DNA from: Cotesia glomerata
Lineage: Eukaryota; Arthropoda; Insecta; Hymenoptera; Braconidae
Direction of reading: 5' to 3'
Assembly (NCBI RefSeq): GCF_020080835.1
Contig: NC_058162.1
Span: forward strand, 1,178,001-1,242,000
Length of the DNA: 64,000 bases
Under the pieces are notes generated by a model, which searched no databases, had not been told where the DNA came from, and was given only the letters and a program-made list of their open reading frames with translations. Of this stretch, positions 1-9,840 are shown piece by piece. Made by a program: the position numbers and the translations under genes. How positions within the stretch are numbered: position 1 is the stretch's first letter; each line of letters opens with the position of its first letter.

Positions 1-343
1 TGCTATCAAGATCTTTAATTTAAAAATTAAATGAACTAGCAAACGCAGCCTATATATCGCGATCAACAAGTCCGAAAAAAATTCTTTACACGTCAATAAA
101 TATATGGTCATAATTTTAAAAAAATATACCCACGCTCGAGATGAGACAGAGCTTGCGTGGAACTTTCTCTACTTATCTTAAAACCGATTAATACTTGAGG
201 TAATGCACACTTTAGCAGTAAGTGAAACATATAATTATATAATACTTAAAGTAGCCGACTTTTTTAATTTTTTAAATTATTCCTTTATTTATTGAATTAG
301 AATTAAAAAATAGTTTTTGAAAATTGCTCTTTTTTATGATGAT
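1..343. repeat. AT-rich flank with an interrupted AGCCGAC-type miniature element
   Basis: No gene is visible. From about 246 the sequence reads AGTAGCCGAC followed by the AT-rich body typical of the AGCCGAC inverted-repeat family found elsewhere (for example 12009-12169), but its right half is missing because the palindrome cluster starting at 344 follows directly. This suggests that the palindrome element inserted into, or recombined with, an older miniature element. Confidence 0.4.
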
Positions 344-915
344 TATTTAGACTGCATTCGAAAATGCTATATCTCTAGATACATAATTGAGAAATGACCT
401 TGTATCTTGTGAACTATTGACATTTTTAAAGAAATAAGCTCATCCTGATGTTACACTCATCGAGACTTTTCATTTGAGTACCCACAACAATTTTTCATAT
501 ATTTCATATATTTATTTATATTATATATATATATATATGAAAAATATATCAAAAATCCATGTGGGTACTCAAATGAAAGCTCTTAATGAGAGTAACATCA
601 GGATGAGCTTATATCTTAAAACATGTCAATAGTTAAAAAAGTACAGCGCAATTTAACAAATATCTTGTCAACTATTGACATTTTTAAAGATATAAGCTCA
701 TCCCAACATTACACTCATTGAGACCTTTCATTTGAGTACCCACATCAATTTTTCATATATTTTATATATTAATATATATTACATATATTTATATATGAAA
801 AATATATGAAAAATACATGTGAATACTCAAATGAAAGCTCTTGATGAGTGTAACATCAGGATGAGCTTATATCTTTAAAAAAGTCAATAGTTAAGAAATT
901 ACAGTGCAATTTAAG
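344..915 (+). repeat. Palindrome cluster A (two palindromes)
   Basis: It starts with the family left end TATTTAGACTGCATT at 344 and runs through two long near-palindromes (about 430-625 and 690-880). Each has arms bearing ATTTGAGTACCCACA and its complement around a TA-rich centre. It ends near the linker motif ACAGTGCAATTTAA. Orientation is forward, with the left end on the plus-strand 5' side. Confidence 0.85.
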
Positions 916-951
916 TAATAATGTTAGTAAGTACTAATTATTTATGTTATT

Positions 952-2061
952 GTCAGCTTGGATTAATTTCATGTAATAAAATAGCATCGTTAGCAAGCTT
1001 TTGCTCAGAAATATCATTTGATAACGATGATAATCCGCGTAAAAATCCTCAGTGGCTTCTCAATCGACAGCCGTCATGATGACATAGCAGAGTACTCAGC
1101 AATGAACCTGCGACTACTGCTTGTGTGTGACTAAAGATAGCGAAAGCATTCGTTTGGCGGAAGAACCGGAATTCCTTTGGAACATTAAATATTTAAAAAT
1201 GCTAAAATACCAGTGGTGGTTCACATAATATATATATATATACATAAATGTATATATGTACCAAGTAACTTACACGTAAAGATAAACCTGATCGACGGTG
1301 CATTAATTATCGATACATGAAAAGATATAAGGTCATTGTCCTATTGTACATGGAAATGGTAGAACTTGTATTGACTTACTGCGTCCTCACGATGATGAGA
1401 GTAACCAACATATGTGTACCTATGTGTATAAGGATGATATATAGAGAAGGAGTTTTGTAGTTTGTAGAGATACAACTAAATAGCTGATCATCTTCTTGAA
1501 TGTCCTTGTCCTCGATCAACGTGGTCAAGATCTGGCTCGATGACTATCATGTATCTTGTTTCTTCAAGATTATTATTGTTGTTGTTATTATTATTAGGGC
1601 ATTAGCAATACTTTTATTTGTTAATAATGATGCCTGGATGGACCTGGCGGTTTCTGGTACAGCAATTACGAAAAAGAGGGAAGACCGCATGGAAGAAGCT
1701 CCTTTAAAACAAGAAACTTATTCCTTTCTGGGAATGTTAATTGGTCGTTTCTCGAATTACTAACACACGTTGTCGATGCAGGCGACAGTGACAACGTCAA
1801 GTTATAACGAGGCAAGAGCACCAGAGAGAGCTATAACCGAGCGTTACATTACAACTATTAACATACCAAAGATAATCACGAGAAATTATGAGTTCTGCTT
1901 TCTATATCTGACTCCAGGAACCAACTACAGTTTGGTAAAAACTCAGTAATTACACTACCACGCACTACCTTATTCGCGGTTATTATTATTCGCGTTTTAC
2001 TCTTTTTTATTATTATAATTATTATCAAAATTAAGTTACTCGGTATTGACTGCTAACACAA
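952..2061. other. Non-repetitive stretch with no supported gene
   Basis: This is more complex, less AT-biased sequence than its surroundings. The only open frame of note (1500-1763, plus, 87 codons) is a hydrophobic, low-complexity translation with no family resemblance, so I do not call it a gene. A perfect TATCGATA motif (insect DRE-like) lies at 1308-1315. The stretch could be promoter, 5' UTR or intron of a gene lying mainly outside the window. Confidence 0.3.
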
Positions 2062-2951
2062 AAATGTCAATAGTTCACAAGATACAAGGTCCTTTATTAA
2101 TTATGTTAAATTGCACTGTACTTTCTTAACTATTGACGTTTTTAAAGATATAAGCTCAACCTGATGTTACACTCATCAAGAGCTTTCATTTGAGTACCCA
2201 CATGCATTTTTGATATATTTTTCATATATACATATATATAATATATATAAATATATAAATATATGAAAAAATTGATGTGGGTACTCATATAAAAGGTCTT
2301 GATGAGCATAACATCGGGATGAGCTTATATCTTGAAAAATGTCAATAGTTCACAAGATATTTGTTAAATTGCACTGTACTTTCTTAACTATTGACATTTT
2401 TAAAGATATAAGCTCATCTTGATGTTACACTCATTAAGAGCTTTCATTTGAATACCCACATGCATTTTTTATATATTTTTCATATATACATATATATAAT
2501 ATATATAAATATATAAAATATATGAAAAATTGATGTGGGTACTCAAATGAAAGCTCTCGATGAGTGTAATGTCAGAGTGAGCTTATATCTTTAAAAATGT
2601 CAATAGTTCACCAGATACAAGGTCGTTTCTTAACTGTGTAAAATTGCACTGTACTTTCTTAACTATTGATATTTTTAAAGATATAAGCTCATCTTGATGT
2701 TACACTCATTAAGAGCTTTTATTTGAGTACCCACATCAATTTTTCATATATTTTATATATTTATATATATTATATATATGTATAGATGAAAAATATATCA
2801 AAAATGCATGTGGGTACTCAAATGAAAGCTCTTGATGAGTGTAACATCAGGATGAGCTTATATCGTTAAAAATTTCAATAGTTCACAAGATACAAGGTAA
2901 TTTTTTAATTATGTATCTAGAGATGGAGCATTTTCAAATGCAGCCTAAATA
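2062..2951 (-). repeat. Palindrome cluster B (three palindromes)
   Basis: Three near-palindromes (about 2145-2335, 2400-2600 and 2680-2875) are joined by short linkers containing TTAAATTGCACTGTAC. The cluster ends with the complement of the family left end (AATGCAGCCTAAATA, ending at 2951), so it lies in reverse orientation relative to cluster A. Confidence 0.85.
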
Positions 2952-3690
2952 CCGAAACATTAATTTCTTATTCTCTTAATAATATAAATTCTGTACACAT
3001 GCATACGGGAAGAAATAATAATTATCCTACATATTACAAGCACAAGTACGCTAATTAACAGTGTATTAAACATTAATTTACATACTTGGTCGCTCTTCAA
3101 GAAAATAAAAGATCCAGGCGATCGTTTATTATTTTTTTCTTCCAACTTTCTCCTTTCTTCTGAAGATTATACTTGCAGCACTTAACGTAAAACTTTATTA
3201 GTTGTCCAGCACACGCACTAATTAATTCACATTTAAACTTTAACCCAAAAAACACTGTTAACTAACAGATAAAATTACACATGAACATTTGTCGATGAAT
3301 AAAACCGCACTCTCATTTAAACAATACACACATTTATTTAATCACTTTACCTGGTTTACTTAATAGCAGAGTAAGCACTATACTACCGAAATCCAATAAA
3401 GTATTCAGTGAAACAAGTGTCTCGCGTGTGTATTAAAACCGCGAGAAGCTTTGGTATTTGATCAGGATGTTGTTGGGTACCCCGCGGTTCGAGTCTCGAC
3501 ATTTCCAACGACATCATCTCTCGCACTCACGCGTATTATTATAAAACCCGAGTTACACCGGTTGTTTCACTTGTAGACAAGACAACGCTGTACTGCATTC
3601 TCATCCGAGATCCTCGATCGACAAAGAGTCTGATTCGTGTACCAGAAATCCCTGGAAAATATAATACAAAAGAAGTAACATATAGAACGA
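2952..3690. other. Unassigned unique sequence, possible promoter or 5' UTR
   Basis: The stretch 3420-3660 is relatively GC- and CpG-rich for this window, contains a TATTATTATAAAA run near 3533, and is not part of any repeat family I see. It resembles the upstream regions of the named genes, but no start codon or exon can be defined. Confidence 0.2.
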
Positions 3691-5125
3691 TATGAAGTTA
3701 GCTGACAGCTGTCAATTTTTTTTATTTTTATAACAAAATTAATTACAATTAAAAAACTACTTTAAAAAATTATCATTACTACTTTTTTTTTAATTTTCAC
3801 AAGTGAAATTCTTTTATTTAATTTTTTTTATAATACTAAAATTAGCCGCCATTTTTAATTAATTAAATTAGAGCTAAAAAATATTTTTTAAAAATTGTAC
3901 ATTTAGTTTTTCAAGTTTTTTAAAATTAAATTTTATTTTTTAAGTTAAAAAACATTTTTTAAAAGGCTTACTTAATTTTCATTTTTTTACAATGATTTAA
4001 TTGCTCTAAAATTAAAAATAAAAATGGCAGTTAACTTCAGTGTTTTAAAAATTGATACTGAAGTTAGCTGTCAGCTGTCACTTTTTTTAAAAATTTATAC
4101 CGAATAAATAACAATTAAAAAACTACTTGAAAAAATTTTCATAATAATTTTTTGTTAATTTTAACACAGAATTTATTTATTTAATTTTTTTAATAATAAT
4201 TCAATTGTTATAAAATAATAAAAAAATTTCTAATGTCAGTTAACTTCATGACATTTAACTTAACAGTCATTTAATAATTTAAAAATATTTTTAAACAAAC
4301 AAATTTCTTCCCAAAAATTCTAATTTTTTTATAATTCATTTGTTAAAAAAAAAATAATAAAGTTAGCTGTCATTTTATATTTTTTTGATTTTGCTTTATT
4401 TATTAAATTAAAACTAAAAAATATTATTTAAAAATTGCACTTATAGTTTTTCAAATTTTTTACAAATGAAATTAAAAAAAAAAAATTCTAAAAATTTTTA
4501 AATGTCGGCTAACTTAATTTTCATAAAAAAAAATAATTGAATATCTGATGAAAATTAATTTAGCAGACATTTAACAATTTTCAGAATTTTTCTAACAAAT
4601 AAATTATGAAAAAAAAAATTAGGAAAAAAAGTTGACATGTAAAAATTTAAAAAAATTAAAAATGTAATTTTTTAACAGTAATTTATTTTAATTAATTTAA
4701 TTGTTAAATAAAATTAAAAATTTTTCAAGTGACAGCTAATAAATATCAAACATTTAACAATTTTAAGAATTTTTCTAACAAATAAATTATGAAAAAAAAA
4801 AATTAGGAAAAAAAATTGACATGTAGAAATTTAAAAAAATTAAAAATGCAATTTTTCAACAACAATTTATTTTAATTAATTTAATTTTTAAATAAAATTA
4901 AAAATTGTTTAAGTGACAGCTAATAAATATCAAACATTTAACAATTTTTAGAATTTTTCTAACAAATAAATTATGAAAAAAAAAAATTAGGAAAAAAAAT
5001 TGACATGTAGAAATTTAAAAAAATTAAAAATGCAATTTTTCAACAACAATTTATTTTAATTAATTTAATTGTTAAATAAAATTAAAAATTGGTCAAGTGA
5101 CAGCTATAAATATTTGGTAAATTAA
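3691..5125. repeat. Nested and tandem AT-rich miniature inverted-repeat elements
   Basis: At 3694 an element begins with GAAGTTAGCTGACAGCTGTC. Its body is broken at about 3833 by an AGCCGCC-type element (to about 3982), then resumes and closes with CAGTTAACTTCAGTG near 4050. A second copy follows (about 4057-4250). From 4541 to about 5110 there are three tandem copies, roughly 180 bp each, of the third family, whose units contain TTAACAATTTT, AAATTATG and TTGACATGTAG in order. No coding sequence is seen. Confidence 0.7.
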
Positions 5126-5292
5126 TTTTCAGTAAACTTCAGTGTTATAAAACAATCTGACTGAAGACAGAAGCCAAAGAAACAAAAAAGGTAAGCGATG
5201 ACAGTTGTACAATGTCACCGAACCGGTAAAGTTAATTCACAATTTATATAAAAAAATCAATTTACGTACACTTTGTGTCCCGGGTGAGTTTT

Positions 5293-5868
5293 TTAGTCTT
5301 CACTATCAACAATCATACAATAAGTATCCTGGTCAGTGGAGAATCTAAACTCAGATTGTGAGTCTGACTGGACGGCGCGTCTTCTGAACAAACCACGAGA
5401 ACAGTGGCCGTAAGCGGCTAGTTTGCTATCGTAAGGATCTAGCAAAAGCATTAAAACACATCGTGCATTCCACACTCGAGAGTATATAAGCTTCATTACA
5501 ATACACGCAATCAGTACTCCATTGAAAGCATTGCTTATTCATGTATGTACATAACATATCCTATTGGAGTAAGTATTCCCGAAAAAGAATATTTACTTGC
5601 GTTTAATTAAAATCACTCGCGGTAGACAATTTAATAACTAAACGTTTATGCTTCTTCTTACAGTGTAATTTTCGGTGAATCGAGTTCTAACTGGCAAACG
5701 TTCACCACGCCGTAGAACACTTAAACTTGGACTCACTCTTGAGATGAGGTCCCCTGGTTTCTCCTTCCACTCAAACTGTTCACCAGCTACCATCTCCACC
5801 TGCCGGTCTTCAACCCACCTCTCCTGCTCGAAAGACTGTTCGCAAGAACTCAGACAGGTTGGATTCAT
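5293..5868 (-). CDS. Possible two-exon coding remnant, unknown product
   Basis: Two open minus-strand segments stand out against the surrounding AT-rich repeats. The first runs from an ATG at 5868 to a plausible donor (ACT|gtaaga) near 5661. The second ends at a stop at 5293-5295 and contains Cys-rich and basic patches (RCVLMLLLDPYDSKL, GHCSRGLFRRR). The RRR patch followed by Ala resembles a furin-type site, but I recognise no family. There is no convincing acceptor between them and the coding start is not certain, so this may be the end of a larger gene, a decayed fragment or chance. The plus-strand frame over 5675-5884 is the less protein-like alternative. Confidence 0.25.
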
Positions 5869-5899
5869 CGTCAAAGACGGTTAAATACGGTCAAATAAA

Positions 5900-6769
5900 C
5901 CAGGTAGAATGTTCTGATCGAATTCATTAATACTTTAACATCTTTTTTTTTGGTTTAGGTTTTACAACGAGTTAATGTTGCATTTTTTTTTATAAATCAA
6001 TCATAAATATTGATTGTTGTTGCTTTGATTGTGTCAAAAAATATTTTAATTAAATATTTAGACATTTAATGAAATTTAAAAATTTACTGATCAGTTTTAT
6101 GGTTAATTAGATTAATTAGACATTTTTTTTTAATTTTACAAACTTTTTTTTTTTAATTACATTTTTTTAATTTTATTTTCTGGTAAAAGAAAATTCTTAA
6201 TAATAGTTATACATAAAATTACTTAAATTAAATTTATTTATTAATAATACAGTTTATCGTGAATTTAGTTGCCAAAAAGAATTATTAAATTATTCTTAAT
6301 TATAAATTATAATTGTTGCTCTTATTTTAATTGATTTTTTTAATTCTAAAAAATTAAAAAAAAAAATTAGATAAATTTTAAAACTGAGCTAGAATCAAAG
6401 TGAAGAAATATTCAAACAAAGCTTCATAATTTCGAATAATTTTTTTTCACTGTTCAACATCACTTTTTTTAACTAGAATAAAGAATATGTAATGTGTTTG
6501 CATACTGTTTTAATTATCATAAAATTTAAATGATTTTTTTTTATAAAAATAAATCATTTAAATGAAGCTATAATATAAATTAATGGATTAATTAAATACA
6601 CTGATCAAAAATAGATCTTGTGATATCTTAATTTTATCTCTTGAGTATTAAAGCAATTGAACTAGCAGTACCATCCAAAAGTAATGCCAAGAGTATGTTT
6701 AAATATGTCAACCTATTTAAAGTAACCCTGATTAGAAAAAAATAATTTGAAATTTAGACTGTCAATGTT
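5900..6769. other. AT-rich intergenic sequence, nothing recognised
   Basis: Long A and T runs without an open frame of note. No copy of the recognised repeat families is clear, apart from short AT-rich resemblance. Confidence 0.3.
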
Positions 6770-7125
6770 AAGTTTCAATTAGAGAAGAAATCTCAAATTT
6801 ATTTAGCAGATATTTATTAAATTTTTTAACAGATAAATTATGGCAAAAAAAATTGACATGTAGAAATTTTAAAAAATTAAAAATGCATCTTTTTAAAAAT
6901 AACTTTTCTAAAGAAATTTTTTTGTTAAAAAAAATTAAAAAATTGTCAAGACTGTTAACTTTAATGATAATTATTTTAGAAGATATTTATTTAATTTTTC
7001 AACAAATAAATTATGGCAAAAAAAATTGACATGTAAAAATTAAAAATGGAATTTTTTAAAAATAATTTTTTAGAACAAATTTATTTGTTAAAAAAAAATA
7101 ATTAAGTAACTGCTAACATTTTATT
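6770..7125. repeat. Tandem copies of the AGCAGATATTT AT-rich family
   Basis: Two units each carry, in order, AGCAGATATTTATT, AAATTATGGCAAAA, TTGACATGTA and a closing CTGCTAAC or CTGTTAAC motif. This is the same unit seen in tandem at 4541-5110 and 10195-11150. Confidence 0.65.
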
Positions 7126-8475
7126 TAATAAGGAGGTCCTTTCGCCGCCAATGTAAAATAAAAAATATTAGATTATGAGTAAATTTAATTTTTTTCTAAT
7201 AGTTAAGGTCCTTATTTATCTTATAGTGAGGTTTAAATTATACTTTACCGGACAAATTTTTGAAAAAATAAAATTTTTAAATGTTAGTATTTGTTCAGAG
7301 TCTTACGAGAAAATCAGACGTTTGCAGTATTTCTCGAATTATACTATCAGTCATGGATTAGATGAAGTAAAAAAAAACTAAAAATCAGATTTTCGAAATA
7401 TTCAGGTTTCTTTTTTTGCAATAAAATATATCAGTTACCGAGATATTTATTGAGAAATTAATATTTAAAAATCACAAAAAATTCTCAAATTACCTACAAT
7501 AAAATGGAGTCAAAAGATTTAGCAACGTTGCGTAGCGCGCGAGCTTCAGACCATTCAATAAATTCAAACTAAACTTTAACGCGCTTATGTTTTTCATGCA
7601 TAGGGGACGGACGGGCAAGACGGAGAGGGCGGGTAAAATGAATAATCGTTTTAAATCGCTGGTCGGTCGATAGAAATATTTTAGACAGCAATCTATCAAT
7701 CTATTATGTAACTACACTTACCGTTATCGATAAAGCATTGGTTTTGCATACTTGTGGGAATTTTTTTTATAAATATTGAAATTTAGGAAAAAAAAAAATT
7801 TTAAATCGTAAGTATACAGTACTTAGTTTAATGTTGTTAAGGACGATGCAGATTTGATTTTTTTTCTTCATATTCAGGACGCGGTTGATATTTTTGCGAC
7901 GATTGTTTTGATTGAAATGTATTTTCCAATCAGTATTCGTTTTACGCGACCTGAGTATTCATTTTGCCCGCCCGTGGTAGGGCAAAACGGATAATGTTGA
8001 CTTTTTTTTTTTTTTTTAATTTCGAAGAAGAATTTCTTTGTTATTATTTTTATTTTACTTTAATTATAAACTTCAATTACCCAAAAAATTATTAGCCAAA
8101 GTTAAGAATGGATATGATTATAATATATATTTGTTATTTCATTTTTAAATTAACATATCCGTTTTGCCCGCCCTTCCCCTACTTATTAGTTAATTTATTG
8201 TTAACAAATTTTCATAATTCATAATTGAAAAATAAAACAATAATTAAAAAATACTAGCATTCCTGCCATGAGACATTAGAATGTTATGGTTTTGTGACTA
8301 AACATTTTTAATTAATTTATTTATTTACACTGACTGCAAAAAGTTAAACACGGTTAAGGTTATATTGTGAAAATAAAAATGTAAACAACCGAAATAAAGC
8401 GTTGCCAAATCACGGACAGGTTACTAACAGCTGATTTACAACAGTCGAATTAATTTTTGTATTTAACTATTTTTT
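7126..8475. repeat. Repeat-like stretch with repeated CCCGCCC boxes
   Basis: GC-rich boxes TTTGCCCGCCC recur at about 7965 and 8163, with an inverted relative GGGCGGGTAAAAT near 7628 and GGGCAAAACGG near 7980, in otherwise AT-rich DNA. This suggests remnants of a transposon, but no terminal repeats could be delimited. The 68-codon frame at 7175-7381 (plus) and the 69-codon frame at 7490-7699 (minus) have no family resemblance and are not called. Confidence 0.35.
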
Positions 8476-8478
8476 TTT

Positions 8479-8523
8479 AGTAGATTTCATAGAAATCTAT
8501 TAGTAGATTTCATAGAAATCTAA
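8479..8523. repeat. Direct duplication of a short palindrome
   Basis: The palindromic core AGATTTCATAGAAATCT occurs twice in tandem, about 24 bp apart, as part of a duplicated 24-bp unit. Confidence 0.8.
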
Positions 8524-8539
8524 CTATTGCATTTGTCCT

Positions 8540-8634
8540 CATGACGCAACTTTTGAAAAATTTTGGTATTTTCTGACTTAGTTCGTCAAGCTGGTTCAGA
8601 AAATGCCATTAGTTCAAAAGTTTATATATGTATG

Positions 8635-8687
<53 letters not shown>

Positions 8688-8960
8688 ATATATATATATA
8701 TATATACGATATAACGCGGCTTATCCGGACGATAGCGTCTATAGTTGTTAATGGATCCTTTTCAAACTCAACATACTTCATTTTTAGACAAATACCAAGG
8801 CCAAGTTCAAAGATGAGCTTAATCGGTCAAGTAGTTCAGAAATTATATGGTTTCAAAATTTTCAAAATCCTAAAAATTTACTTTTTGGCTGATTCTTTCG
8901 CGCATAACTTTTGAATGAAATAACCTATCGAATTTTTGTATTTTATTATGTTATAATATA
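8540..8960. mobile_element. Probable interspersed element with central TA microsatellite
   Basis: The stretch contains a (TA)n/TATG microsatellite at about 8630-8706, flanked by complex sequence that includes ACGCGGCTTATCCGGACG and, near 8900, CGCATAACTTTTGAA. The last motif also occurs in the element at 36105-36907, which supports a dispersed family. The frames read through the microsatellite are artefacts. Confidence 0.45.
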
Positions 8961-9840
8961 AAATTAAAATTTTGTGTTAAAATATTGAAAATAAAAAATT
9001 CGTAAAAAGAAAATAAATGTAAAAAATTTTAAGTTATTATATAATAATTAATAAATAAATAAATTATGTTGTTATTATTATATATAATTAATAAATAAAT
9101 AAATTATTATTAATATTTATAATGAAAATTTACTTTATGTGAAATCTACTTCCATTTCGGCTGCCGAATGGCCTTTTTAATTTTCAAAATTTCAACGATT
9201 AATGCCTCATATACTATTTATTTTTTAATTTTAGGAATTTTTATGGGTTTTGTATTTTAATTTATTGAAAATTTACTACTACAGTTGTTATGACTCAACA
9301 GGAGCGAAAGGACTTCCTTAAAGACTTACCGAATAAATATATAAATCTAAAATTATTCTAATTAATAAATGATAAAAATAAAAAGCGCTTGATTATAAAC
9401 AATAATGACAGCTGTTTTCTTCCTAGAAATAAATAAAATAAATAAAATAAGCAATAATATTTATGTGTGACATTGACGATATTAGGTTATTAATTTTTCA
9501 GATCAAGCTGATGATATATTTGTTTATCACGAACAGCGGAATAAAAAAGTAGATCAATGAACAATACCAACACGAGCTCAGATAATTTTTGAATAGATCG
9601 GATGGAGTCGTGAGCGTTCGTAAGTACTCGATTGCAGAGTGAAGGTGGAAGGTGCCACCACGTGACAAGCAGTGGTTTCGACTGGTCACCCCGACAAATG
9701 GTATGACGATGGCTGACTCGAATTACGAAAGAGTGGACGTTTTTTTCAGGGGCAATTTTCCGAGTAAGGCCGCTGCGTTCGCAAGAAAGCGACGCACATT
9801 TTCATTTTTGTTATTCTGCGGATACAGTAGTCAACGCACC

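Noticed and set aside
1500..1763. 87-codon open frame
   Set aside because: Hydrophobic low-complexity product with no family resemblance and no splice or transcript context.
3485..3505. GGTTCGAGTC resembling a tRNA B box
   Set aside because: The flanking bases do not form a T-arm stem, and no A box or acceptor stem is found upstream.
7175..7381. 68-codon open frame
   Set aside because: AT-driven composition and no recognisable motif; lies in repeat-like sequence.
8563..8914. Two overlapping open frames of 62 and 103 codons
   Set aside because: They are translations through a TA/TATG microsatellite in a repeat element.
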